This document shows, piece after piece, positions 1-6,456 of a stretch of 13,872 nucleotides of DNA. Every line of letters begins with the position of its first letter. Position 1 is the first letter of the stretch. Where the stretch lies: the NCBI GenBank assembly GCA_946479075.1, contig CAMLDT010000083.1:1-13872 (forward strand), read 5' to 3'. Under the pieces are notes generated by a model. The model was not told the DNA's origin. It saw only the letters and a list, made by a program, of their open reading frames with translations, and made no database searches. Both the position numbers and the translations under genes were made by a program. The stretch is from an uncultured Polaromonas sp. GTDB taxonomy: Bacteria; Pseudomonadota; Gammaproteobacteria; Burkholderiales; Burkholderiaceae.

Positions 1-764
1 ATGTCCGTGCCCGAATGGGCAAACAACTGCGCCGTGCCGCCGTCCAGGCGGTACTTCTCAATAAAGGCACCGGCGGCAGCGCCGCTGGCCACGATGATGA
101 TGGCCTGGGGTGCGGCGTTGATGAAGGTGTCCACCACAGTATTGGGGACCTTGTTGGTCCCCTGCGCATAGGTCGCCTTGGCCGTCAGCTTGGCACCGCG
201 CGCTTTGGTCACTTCTTCCATGGTCGCCAGCAAGGTGCTGGCGCCCTCACCATCGGGATAAAACAGGCCGAGGCGGGTCACACCGACGGTGACCAGATGC
301 TCGGTGATCTTGTTGATTTCGTCGCGAAGGTTGGCACGCACGCTGTAGACCAGCGGCGCTGACTCGCGTATCTCGTTGACGCGGTAGCCGACCAGCGCGA
401 TGTTTTCAGTTTCAAGCAATTTCGAGTTCACCAGTTCGCTGACACTGCGGTCGCCGAAATAGCCGGCCAGCACCAGCGGCCGGCTTTCGCCGAGCAGCGC
501 CTTGGTGGCGCTCATGTTGTCTGCGGGGCGGCCGCCGTCGTCCTTGCGCACCAGGCTGAAGGTATGGCCGTTGACGCCGCCGCCCTTGTTGGCCTTGTTC
601 AGCGCCAGCTGGATGCCGATGGAATAGGCCCGGGCCTGCGTGCCCTCCAGCCCGGAAAGCGGTGCAACCTGCCCGACAACAATCTGGGCGGCGCCCGCAG
701 CCATCGAGGCGGCGGCCAGGCCGGTGATGATGAACGCGCGAACCAGCAGGGGAATGGACATCAT
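1..764 (-). CDS. ABC transporter periplasmic substrate-binding protein (LivJ-like), C-terminus beyond the left edge
   Basis: About 254 residues are visible and the frame is open to the window edge. The N-terminus is a clear signal peptide: a hydrophobic stretch around residues 4-22 followed by AAGAAQ, with probable cleavage at residue 25 or 26. The mature start IVVGQVAPLSG and later LVLAGYFGDRSV and LGLFYPDGEGAS fit the type I periplasmic binding fold of branched-chain amino acid/amide importers (Peripla_BP_6 family). Two adjacent ATGs, at 764 and 761, are possible starts. I chose 764 because GAGGAG lies 8 bases upstream. The ligand cannot be read from the sequence. Its position downstream of puuD on the same strand allows a link to purine or ureide uptake, but the 208-base gap and its own inverted repeat suggest a separate transcript. 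Permease and ATPase genes would lie to the left, outside the window. Confidence 0.85.
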   Translation of the reverse strand, partial: MMSIPLLVRAFIITGLAAASMAAGAAQIVVGQVAPLSGLEGTQARAYSIGIQLALNKANKGGGVNGHTFSLVRKDDGGRPADNMSATKALLGESRPLVLAGYFGDRSVSELVNSKLLETENIALVGYRVNEIRESAPLVYSVRANLRDEINKITEHLVTVGVTRLGLFYPDGEGASTLLATMEEVTKARGAKLTAKATYAQGTNKVPNTVVDTFINAAPQAIIIVASGAAAGAFIEKYRLDGGTAQLFAHSGTD

Positions 765-853
765 GGTTTTGTCTCCTCGGTATCAACGACCCGGGCACTG
801 TAGCGAGTGCCTGGCGGCCCACAGCAGGTATTGCTGCGGTTACGCATTGAAAC

Positions 854-884
854 ATACCGCGCAGGTGGCGTCGATACGCGGTAT
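854..884. promoter_or_regulatory. Inverted repeat upstream of the ABC binding-protein gene, possible operator
   Basis: ATACCGCG (854-861) and CGCGGTAT (877-884) are perfect 8-base inverted arms separated by 15 bases, centred about 105 bases upstream of the start at 764. A second inverted repeat, CAGTGG-N5-CCACTG, lies at 904-920. Both are in the puuD/ABC gene gap. A regulator site is an inference, since no cognate protein is evident. Confidence 0.35.
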
Positions 885-972
885 TACGGAGAACTTAGGC
901 ATTCAGTGGACATGCCACTGTGGCCGCAGCATGCGCCCCGGGGCCGGCCCCGGATCGGGGCAGTCCCGGCCT

Positions 973-2232
973 TCAGGGAGTTGGGGGTATGGGGGGTATT
1001 GGTGCGCCCCCTTCAAACCAGCGGCGGATCAAGGCCCGCTCGGCATCAAGCATGCCGGTGGCGTTGTTCATCGGCATGGTTTTGCTGACCACCGCCTGCT
1101 GGTACACCGCCTGGGCGTGCTGGCTGAGCAGCGCCGGCGAGTCCAGCCGGATGTTTTTCATCTGCAGCTGGGCACCGTGGCACTGGTAGCAGCGCTGTTC
1201 CAGCACTTTTTGTACGGATGCATAGTCATTTTGGCCTGTAGCCCCCGCCAGTCCTGCGTGTCCAGCTACTGAATTCATAGCAACCGGAGGCGCGGCGGGT
1301 GCCGCTGGCGGCTTCAGCCAGGCCATCACGCCAAGGATCAGCACCCCCCCCACCAGCGCATAAGGCAAGGGATTGCCGTTGCGGCCCAGCTTGTAGCCGT
1401 GGCGCATCACGAAAAACTGCCGGATCAGGGCGCCGGCCAGCATCATGAGGATCAACACCAGCCAGTTCTGCGGGTGGCTCCAGGTGAAGCTGTAGTGGTT
1501 GCTGAGCATGGCGAACAGCACCGGCAGCGTGAAGTAGGTGTTGTGCACGCTGCGCTGCTTGCCGCGCTGGCCGTGCACCGGGTCCACCGGCTCGCCGGCC
1601 TTGATGCTGGCGATCACCTTGCGCTGGCCCGGGATGATCCAGAACAACACATTGGCACTCATGGTGGTGGCGATCATCGCGCCCACCAGCAAAAACGCCG
1701 CGCGCCCGGCAAACCAGTGGCAGGCCAGCCAGGACGCCACGCAGACCAGCACCAGCAGCAGCGCGCCAACCATCGCGTCGCCATTTTTTCGTTTGCCGAA
1801 AACCTGGCAGATGCCGTCGTACAACATCCAGAACACCACAAAAAACGACAGCGCCACCCCGATGGCCGCGCCCGGCGACCAGTTCATCAGCGACTTGTCG
1901 ATCAGGTAGGTGCCGGCATTCCACAGGTAAGACACCGTGAACAGCGCAAAACCCGACAGCCAGGTGCTGTAGCTTTCCCAGTAAAACCAGTGCAGGTGGC
2001 CCGGCAGTTGCGGCGGCTTGACCGCAAATTTGACCGGATGGTAAAAACCGCCGCCGTGCACCGCCCAGAGTTCGCCGCTGACGCCCTGCTTCTTGAGGTC
2101 TTCATCGACGGGCGGCGTCAGGCTGGAGTCGAGAAAAACAAAGTAGAAGGAAGAACCGACCCAGGCAATCGCGGTGATGACGTGGACCCAGCGCAGCAGC
2201 AGGTTGGCCCAGTCGAGGTAATAACTTTCCAT
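973..2232 (-). CDS. puuD: Urate hydroxylase PuuD, membrane protein with C-terminal cytochrome c domain
   Basis: Oxidises urate to 5-hydroxyisourate in the inner membrane. This PuuD type (Urate_ox_N family) is unrelated to cofactorless uricase and to E. coli PuuD of putrescine catabolism. At 419 residues it has normal family length. About eight hydrophobic segments occupy residues 8-310, with a His-containing N-terminal region (RWVHVITAIAWVGSSFYF). A Pro/Ala linker leads to a haem c domain: CYQCH at residues 348-352 (C348, C351, H352), with M386 or M388 as likely sixth ligand. Electrons are therefore expected to pass through the attached cytochrome to the respiratory chain instead of giving H2O2. 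I chose ATG at 2232; a TTG at 2238 would add two residues, but the GAAAG element fits the ATG better. Residues 317-336 come from a dispersed repeat (see the repeat at 1225-1284). The shared GntR-type operator lies about 94 bases upstream. Confidence 0.93.
   Translation of the reverse strand: MESYYLDWANLLLRWVHVITAIAWVGSSFYFVFLDSSLTPPVDEDLKKQGVSGELWAVHGGGFYHPVKFAVKPPQLPGHLHWFYWESYSTWLSGFALFTVSYLWNAGTYLIDKSLMNWSPGAAIGVALSFFVVFWMLYDGICQVFGKRKNGDAMVGALLLVLVCVASWLACHWFAGRAAFLLVGAMIATTMSANVLFWIIPGQRKVIASIKAGEPVDPVHGQRGKQRSVHNTYFTLPVLFAMLSNHYSFTWSHPQNWLVLILMMLAGALIRQFFVMRHGYKLGRNGNPLPYALVGGVLILGVMAWLKPPAAPAAPPVAMNSVAGHAGLAGATGQNDYASVQKVLEQRCYQCHGAQLQMKNIRLDSPALLSQHAQAVYQQAVVSKTMPMNNATGMLDAERALIRRWFEGGAPIPPIPPTP
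1225..1284 (-). repeat. Dispersed repeat (family C) read in frame in the puuD linker
   Basis: On the minus strand this stretch contains TAGCTG, an 18-base variable middle, GGGCT, two bases, then AGGCC. The same order and spacing occur in the intergenic copy at 11308-11349. It resembles a dispersed repeat I associate with Comamonadaceae genomes (recall, not checked). It encodes PuuD residues 317-336 (VAMNSVAGHAGLAGATGQND), exactly between the membrane part and the cytochrome c domain, where length is tolerated. Confidence 0.55.
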
Positions 2233-2322
2233 GCTCAACTTTCAAACCTGCTCACCACTGCGGGCGCTCTGAGCAGAAATCCGGCCGCGAACACAAACGG
2301 CTCCGCTGCGACCTGTCCACGA

Positions 2323-2334
2323 AAGTGTATACAA
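2323..2334. promoter_or_regulatory. Probable GntR/FCD operator of puuD (AAGTGTATACAA)
   Basis: The palindromic core TGTATACA (2326-2333) lies about 94 bases upstream of the puuD start, in the gap between puuD and the end of xdhC. The whole 12-mer AAGTGTATACAA recurs at 6416-6427 in front of the GntR gene, and similarity extends a few bases further (TT after one variable base). GTATAC-type palindromes are common operators of FCD-subfamily GntR regulators. Linking this site to the regulator at 6457-7122 is an inference from the shared sequence and position. Confidence 0.6.
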
Positions 2335-2367
2335 CTTGAAGTCCCGATGCAAAAGCTCAGACCTGGT

Positions 2368-3183
2368 TCACTGCTTCCGTGCCGAGTCCATCAGCAACAA
2401 CTGTGCCGCCACCGCCACGGCAATCACCTCGGGCTCCTTGCCGCTGATGCCCGGCAAGCCAATGGGGCAGGTGACCTGCGTCAGCTCGTCCTCGCTGAAG
2501 CCGCGCGCCAGCAGCCTGTGACGAAAGGTCGCCCATTTGGTTTTGCTGCCAATCAGGCCGATAAAAGGCAGGTCATTTTTTTCGCGCTGGCGTTTCAGGC
2601 ACTCGGCCACGATGTCCAGGTCTTCGGCGTGGCTGAAACTCATGATCAGCACACGCGATTGCGGCGCCAGGCCGCGCACTGCGCCCTGCACCGGCTCGGA
2701 ATGTTCAGCCTTCACGGTCGGTGGCACTTCCGCCGGAAAGATGCCGTCGCGGCTGTCTATCCACGTCACCGCAAAGGGCAGGCGCGCCAGCACCTGCACC
2801 AGCGCGTGGCCGACGTGGCCGCCACCGAACAAGGCGAGTGGCTGCAAGTGAAGCGGCAGACACTGTCGCAGTTCTGCTACATCGGCAGGACCAAGCGATG
2901 CAAAACGCAAGTTCATGACACCGCCGCAGCACTGACCCAACGAGGGCCCGAGCACAAAGCGGCTCGTGGTCTCAGCCGGCCCGTCCCGCAACTGCGCACG
3001 GGCCGCCGCCATCGCCTGATGCTCCAGGTGGCCGCCGCCTATGGTGCCCACCACGCCTTCGGCAAACACTGCCATCCAGGTGCCCGCTTCACGCGGCACC
3101 GACCCGCTGGTTGCCGTCACTTCCACCAGCACGGCGGGCTCCTGCGCCAAACGGGTCAAAAACAAATCCTTGAGCTGACTCAC
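2368..3183 (-). CDS. xdhC: XdhC, xanthine dehydrogenase maturation factor (molybdenum cofactor sulfuration/insertion)
   Basis: XdhC binds molybdenum cofactor, promotes its sulfuration and delivers it to the XdhB subunit of xanthine dehydrogenase in the cytoplasm. From a GTG start the protein has 271 residues. The N-terminal XdhC/CoxI domain shows SGSVPREAGTWM (26-37), GTIGGGHLEH (46-55) and GQCCGGV (83-89). The C-terminal Rossmann-like domain begins with ALFGGGHVGHAL (117-128) and contains LIGSKTKW (210-217) and IGLPGISGKEPEVIAVAVAAQLL near the end. I chose GTG at 3183, with GGGGG 7 bases upstream, because the conserved region starts soon after; the frame stays open to 3315 but the extra residues look unrelated to the family. 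The catalytic subunits xdhA and xdhB are not in the window. It is on the same strand as puuD, but the operator between them suggests puuD has its own promoter. Confidence 0.92.
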   Translation of the reverse strand: MSQLKDLFLTRLAQEPAVLVEVTATSGSVPREAGTWMAVFAEGVVGTIGGGHLEHQAMAAARAQLRDGPAETTSRFVLGPSLGQCCGGVMNLRFASLGPADVAELRQCLPLHLQPLALFGGGHVGHALVQVLARLPFAVTWIDSRDGIFPAEVPPTVKAEHSEPVQGAVRGLAPQSRVLIMSFSHAEDLDIVAECLKRQREKNDLPFIGLIGSKTKWATFRHRLLARGFSEDELTQVTCPIGLPGISGKEPEVIAVAVAAQLLLMDSARKQ

Positions 3184-3323
3184 GGTATAAACCCCCAGAT
3201 ACTCGGCCTTGGCCACCAACGCGCAGAACGCATAATCCAGCCGGGCACAACGGTTTTCCCCGGCGCCCGTCCCGGTCAGACTGCACCATAGCAGCCGACC
3301 GTCAGCGAACCACAAGGATACGT

Positions 3324-3839
3324 ATGTCTGAGCCCACTCCCCGCCGATTCTGGCTGCTGGCCCTGGTTTCCGCCGGTGTTGCCGCCATCGTTTCAGCCTG
3401 CAAGACCGCGCCCGAACCGGCCGCCCCCGTCGCCCGGCCCGAGCCCACGCCCAGTCCGGTCATCGGCCCGGTGCCAGGCCCCAGCGGATCGGCCCGGGCT
3501 TCAGCCGCCCCGACACCCCGCGCCTACCGCGAAAGCGGCGCCACCCATCTTTACGGCCTGAACGCCGACCGCATTTACAAAGGCAAAATGCCGCCCTTGC
3601 TGTATGCCGTGGGCGTGATCAATGTCGAGATCAACCAGGCCGGCATCGTCACCAAACTCGACTGGATGCGCGCACCGCGCCATGCACCCGAAGTGGTCGC
3701 CGAAATCGAGCGCACCATCAAGGCCGCCTCGCCGTTTCCGGCGCCCGTGCGCATGGGCAGGGTGGTTTATACCGACACTTGGTTGTGGCACAAAAGCGGG
3801 AAGTTTCAGCTGGATACGCTGACGGAGGGGCAGAATTAA
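3324..3839 (+). CDS. Small Pro-rich putative lipoprotein with a TonB C-terminal-like domain
   Basis: 171 residues. The N-terminus has basic residues, a hydrophobic stretch (10-25) and a lipobox-like VSAC with Cys at residue 26, so it is probably exported and lipidated. Residues 27-65 form a Pro/Ala-rich linker. Residues 76-165 look like the small alpha/beta domain of TonB C-termini: LLYAVGVINVEINQAGIVTKLDWMRA, a helix (APEVVAEIERTIKAASPFP) and a last strand. I do not recognise a named gene. ATG at 3324 is supported by AAGGA 5 bases upstream. It is divergent from xdhC, with 140 bases between the two starts. TonB proteins are normally held by an uncleaved membrane helix, so a lipobox is odd; the hydrophobic stretch could instead be an anchor. 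Function in this locus is unknown. Confidence 0.75.
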   Translation: MSEPTPRRFWLLALVSAGVAAIVSACKTAPEPAAPVARPEPTPSPVIGPVPGPSGSARASAAPTPRAYRESGATHLYGLNADRIYKGKMPPLLYAVGVINVEINQAGIVTKLDWMRAPRHAPEVVAEIERTIKAASPFPAPVRMGRVVYTDTWLWHKSGKFQLDTLTEGQN

Positions 3840-3859
3840 GGCCCCGCGTTCGCGATATT

Positions 3860-3883
3860 CCGTTCGTCCTGAGCGTGTCGAAG
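3860..3883 (+). repeat. Single arm of dispersed palindromic repeat (family A)
   Basis: A 24-base sequence beginning CCGTTCGTCCTGAGC and ending TGTCGAAG. It is the left arm of the inverted-repeat element seen complete at 8901-8954 and 11383-11452. No matching right arm is found nearby. It lies 21 bases after the lipoprotein gene, at the left margin of the low-GC islet. Confidence 0.75.
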
Positions 3884-4080
3884 GATGCCTTCTCGCTAGC
3901 TATCGCGGCTGGTCCGCTTCACCCTATCTGGGACAACATGCCGGACCAGACTGCCTATGCGTCATTTGATTCGTCGATTGAATAGCACACGACTACCGAC
4001 TCTTCCTTGATCTTTTGACTATCCTGGAACAGGAGTCTTCGGTTCTGCTTAATTTCTTACCGTCATTGCGGTCCGGTCGT

Positions 4081-4905
4081 TCAGGCCACGCGTGCTACGA
4101 CCTCGTTCATGGTGTAGTGCACAAACTGTTTTCCTAGTTCGGTGAGAACATAGGGCTTCGAATCCTCGAATGCAGATTCCATTGTTCCTGCAGACAATTT
4201 TCTGTTTCTAACCGGCTTTCTTCTCAAAAACCTTCCATCGGGGGTTGTTTCTCGCTCCTGTCTAATAACTCCGCCAGTGCTTAGGTCTCGAATGAGCAGT
4301 TTATATAAATCTGCATCAGCCGAGTCTTCTCTAATTGGCGCGCCGTAGAGAAACTCCCATATTTCATACCTGGTCGCCCCGGGATTGCTGTATATCGTTC
4401 GTATCACCGCGAAGTGCGATTCGTGGTACGTGTCAAGCCAGTCTATGAACAGTCTGACGACATCGTCAGGACAGAGCCTGGTGCCTGCGGAATTTGTTAT
4501 GAGGTTGGCCACGTACCGCCTCTTATCGCCGGTTTCCGCTTTGTCCCAGGCGCGAAACGCCGAGCGCACCAGACTCAAATACTCCTCGCTTTCTAGACGT
4601 TCATCAACACTTGCTCCGAGGCTGTCGAGCCTGTTGGCCACGCCCGAGAGTTCGCCGACTAGTGTCTGCATCTTCTTTGAGTGTTCTTCTAGCCACCTCG
4701 TTTGCAGGTTGTCCTTATCACTGTTTCTTTGATCCACTTTGAGGCTCGCAGCGGCACTGATAAAGCCGCCCACCCAAGGGATGCTGCTGAGCGCTGCCAA
4801 TACGAACTTCTCCACCACTTTTCTCTTGGTAGAGACAGAAGTACTAGCTAGCGCCGCCTTAATGGCAACTAAGGCGGCGTCCTCACTGTCATCTGGAATA
4901 GCCAT
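4081..4905 (-). CDS. Hypothetical protein with N-terminal hydrophobic segment and possible winged-helix C-terminus
   Basis: 274 residues, not recognised as a named family. Visible parts: a hydrophobic segment at about 31-54 (FVLAALSSIPWVGGFISAAAS), which could be one membrane helix or a hairpin; a polar, probably helical or coiled-coil stretch at 58-110; a helical region at 111-165 with RRYVANLITNSAG; and a C-terminal part at 166-265 that reads like a winged-helix fold, with a YEIWEFLYG helix, LYKLLIRDLSTGGVIRQ and a basic stretch FLRRKPVRNRK. I chose ATG at 4905; an upstream TTG at 4926 in frame would add seven residues. It is the second gene of a two-gene unit, 49 bases after the HEPN-like gene, and is probably co-transcribed. 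GC is lower than in the flanks. Membrane effector, antitoxin or DNA-binding partner are all possible; none is shown. Confidence 0.75.
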   Translation of the reverse strand: MAIPDDSEDAALVAIKAALASTSVSTKRKVVEKFVLAALSSIPWVGGFISAAASLKVDQRNSDKDNLQTRWLEEHSKKMQTLVGELSGVANRLDSLGASVDERLESEEYLSLVRSAFRAWDKAETGDKRRYVANLITNSAGTRLCPDDVVRLFIDWLDTYHESHFAVIRTIYSNPGATRYEIWEFLYGAPIREDSADADLYKLLIRDLSTGGVIRQERETTPDGRFLRRKPVRNRKLSAGTMESAFEDSKPYVLTELGKQFVHYTMNEVVARVA

Positions 4906-4954
4906 AGTTCTCTGTTCGCCATGCAATGAAATCTACTTGTGGCAGTTGCGCCCA

Positions 4955-5824
4955 CTAACCAGTGGTCGGAGAAGCGATAGCGGCCATAGCAGCGGGTTTA
5001 AGCTTTTTCACTGGGGGCGGAGTAACTACTGTGACCTTCGCGGCTTCGAGCATCATTTGCTCCACCGAACTTATTGCGGTACTAAACAGTCTTTGAGCCT
5101 CCTCGATAGGCACCGGCTCATCGGGATGCGTCTGGGGATTTCGATACTCATCCTTGATGTGACTGAGAAACGCAGTAATTTTTACTGGAGCTCCCACCGC
5201 AGTTAAAGCCGGAATGTATGCCCCCCAGTTCCTTTGAACACCAGCGTCCTCGAAAGTGACGCCGCTTAGCTTCACGTAGTAATAGGCCATAACACTTTCA
5301 ACTGTCCGCCACAAATGGAAAGCGCATGCAGTGGGCACTTCATATGCCAAACACCTGCCAGCTTCTCGCAAATCTTCACACGCTTGGTTTGGCAAGGCAG
5401 CCTTAGATGCAGCGGACAAATGATTTTCCGCGTGAGCGATTAAGTCATCTGTTCTATAGATGCCTTTTTGCGAAACGATATATGAAGCAATGTCGGGCAT
5501 ATCGCCGTTCATAATCGTTTCGAAAGTGCCAACCTTGTGCTTAAGAGTATTCAATCGCCAATCAAGCAAGGTCTCTGAGTCAATAGCCAGTGCAGCAGAG
5601 ACATCTTCTGGGATGATTGCCGTAATGGCGCTCATTACGTCCTTCGCCGCACGGACGGACGAATTCATTAGCGGCGAATCCACTTTTGTCATCTCTTTTA
5701 AGCTCTCACGAGCCGACCATAGAGTAAAAAGCGACGCATTGACTTTGCTTTCTTCGGGTATCTGGCTAATGGCCGAAATATTTTTCCCGAAGTTGTACAT
5801 GTCAAACAGATTGAGTTTTTTCAA
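4955..5824 (-). CDS. HEPN-like hypothetical protein with an R-x4-H motif
   Basis: 289 residues, mostly helical. The C-terminal half has the look of a HEPN domain: a long helix AGRCLAYEVPTACAFHLWRTVESVMAYYY (155-183), then DEYRNPQTHPDE (225-236) with R228 and H233 spaced as R-x4-H, the motif found at the catalytic site of HEPN ribonucleases, followed by another helix (EEAQRLFSTAISSVEQMM). The N-terminal 130 residues are not recognised. The C-terminal tail is Pro/Ala/Lys-rich. Start: TTG at 5824, because a perfect GGGAGG lies 5 bases upstream; the first in-frame ATG comes only eight codons later. It precedes the gene at 4081-4905 by 49 bases on the same strand. HEPN proteins often act in toxin-antitoxin, anti-phage or other RNA-cutting systems, so a defence role is plausible. 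Some HEPN proteins are not nucleases. Confidence 0.75.
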   Translation of the reverse strand: MKKLNLFDMYNFGKNISAISQIPEESKVNASLFTLWSARESLKEMTKVDSPLMNSSVRAAKDVMSAITAIIPEDVSAALAIDSETLLDWRLNTLKHKVGTFETIMNGDMPDIASYIVSQKGIYRTDDLIAHAENHLSAASKAALPNQACEDLREAGRCLAYEVPTACAFHLWRTVESVMAYYYVKLSGVTFEDAGVQRNWGAYIPALTAVGAPVKITAFLSHIKDEYRNPQTHPDEPVPIEEAQRLFSTAISSVEQMMLEAAKVTVVTPPPVKKLKPAAMAAIASPTTG

Positions 5825-5829
5825 ATTTT

Positions 5830-5835
5830 CCTCCC
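5830..5835 (-). promoter_or_regulatory. Strong ribosome binding site that fixes a TTG start
   Basis: GGGAGG on the minus strand is 5 bases upstream of TTG at 5824. It is the best Shine-Dalgarno sequence in this part of the window and decides for the TTG over the ATG at 5800. Confidence 0.7.
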
Positions 5836-6032
5836 GTGGTCTGATACGCGTTCATTATTACGCCCCCAGCCTGACTTCGGTACGCCGTCTATATCATCGC
5901 CAAACTTAAGGCCGACGCGTTTTCTACGCTTCACGTAGCTCCTGACGGGGCTCTGCGTCTGCGGACCAGTGGAGCCGAACCTGCGGGCCCGTTTAAGTAA
6001 AAACCTGCCCACTTCACCCCACACTGCGCAGT

Positions 6033-6386
6033 TCAAGACCCGCGATACGTCGAATAACTCCACGGGCTGACCAGCAGCGGCACATGGTAGTGCTGGCTGG
6101 TGTCGGCGACGCCGAAGTCCAGGCTCACCTTGTTGAGGAAGTTCGGCTCCGGCAACTTCACGCCGCGGGCGGCAAAGTAGGCTGCGACATCGAACACCAG
6201 CCGGTAGGTGCCGCGCTGCAGGCTGCTGTTGTCATACAGCAGGCCATCCGGGTTGCGGCCGTCCGTGTTCAGCACAAAGGACTTGACCAGTGTCGCCTGC
6301 CCGCTGCTGGTGGTGTACAGCTCAACGGCCATGCCGGCCGCCGGCGTGCCGTGCATGGTGTCCAGGACGTGTGTGCTCAGGCCCAT
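6033..6386 (-). CDS. uraH: 5-hydroxyisourate hydrolase (transthyretin-like)
   Basis: Hydrolyses 5-hydroxyisourate, the PuuD product, to OHCU in the cytoplasm. At 117 residues it has the usual length of the bacterial enzyme. Family marks are complete: LSTHVLDTMHGTPAAG at the N-terminus with H6, TDGRNPDG with R44, HYHVPLLVSPWSYSTYRGS at the end with H101, and the terminal tetrapeptide YRGS that separates the enzyme from transthyretin. ATG at 6386 fits the conserved N-terminus; the ribosome binding site is weak (GGGGA). It is divergent from the GntR gene, 70 bases between starts, with the shared operator between them. Its downstream neighbours on the same strand are the islet genes, which suggests the islet inserted behind it. 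Confidence 0.95.
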   Translation of the reverse strand: MGLSTHVLDTMHGTPAAGMAVELYTTSSGQATLVKSFVLNTDGRNPDGLLYDNSSLQRGTYRLVFDVAAYFAARGVKLPEPNFLNKVSLDFGVADTSQHYHVPLLVSPWSYSTYRGS

Positions 6387-6415
6387 GATGTTTCCCCGTG
6401 ATGGTTGGTAAACAG

Positions 6416-6427
6416 AAGTGTATACAA
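6416..6427. promoter_or_regulatory. Probable GntR/FCD operator between uraH and the GntR gene (AAGTGTATACAA)
   Basis: The palindromic core TGTATACA is at 6419-6426, 30 bases before the GntR ATG and 30 bases before the uraH ATG on the other strand, so one site could control both. The same 12-mer occurs upstream of puuD (2323-2334). A weak -10-like TATCAT lies at 6445-6450 on the plus strand. With 17-base spacing its -35 would fall on the operator (ATACAA), which would suit autorepression. The promoter reading is tentative. Confidence 0.6.
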
Positions 6428-6456
6428 TTTTGCAGGCTTTCGGCTATCATCGGGCG

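Larger units (their letters stand above)
3840..6032. other. Low-GC islet carrying two minus-strand accessory genes
   Basis: Base composition drops here: 27 of 60 G+C at 5521-5580 and 30 of 60 at 4441-4500, against 37 of 60 at 10441-10500. The islet separates the purine genes xdhC/puuD from the hydroxyisourate hydrolase. It contains two genes (4081-4905 and 4955-5824). The margins 3840-4080 and 5836-6032 hold no gene I can support, apart from one repeat arm at 3860-3883. I see no transposase, integrase, tRNA or terminal repeats, so the route of acquisition is unknown. Transfer is inferred from composition and context. Confidence 0.6.

Noticed and set aside
938..953. Perfect 16-base palindrome CCGGGGCCGGCCCCGG after puuD as an intrinsic terminator
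   Set aside because: No T-tract follows on the minus strand. It may form a strong stem but the terminator call is not supported.
3184..3193. GGTATAAACC just upstream of the xdhC start as a third GntR operator
   Set aside because: It does not match the TGTATACA core or the AAG/CAA flanks of the two shared sites.
1399..3291. 630-codon plus-strand open frame opposite puuD and xdhC
   Set aside because: It is antisense to two well-supported genes, rich in His, Gln, Arg and Ala as expected from the complement of GC-rich coding DNA, and shows no family motif.
3779..3985. 68-codon plus-strand frame across the end of the lipoprotein gene
   Set aside because: It starts inside the lipoprotein gene in another frame and runs through a repeat arm; no family sequence.
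3840..6032. Islet as an insertion sequence, integron or prophage remnant
   Set aside because: No transposase, integrase, phage gene, tRNA target, terminal inverted repeats or target duplication found at its margins by eye.
5821..6063. 80-codon minus-strand frame between the islet and uraH
   Set aside because: It overlaps the end of uraH in another frame, is Arg-rich, has no signature or ribosome binding site, and the region looks like leftover non-coding DNA.
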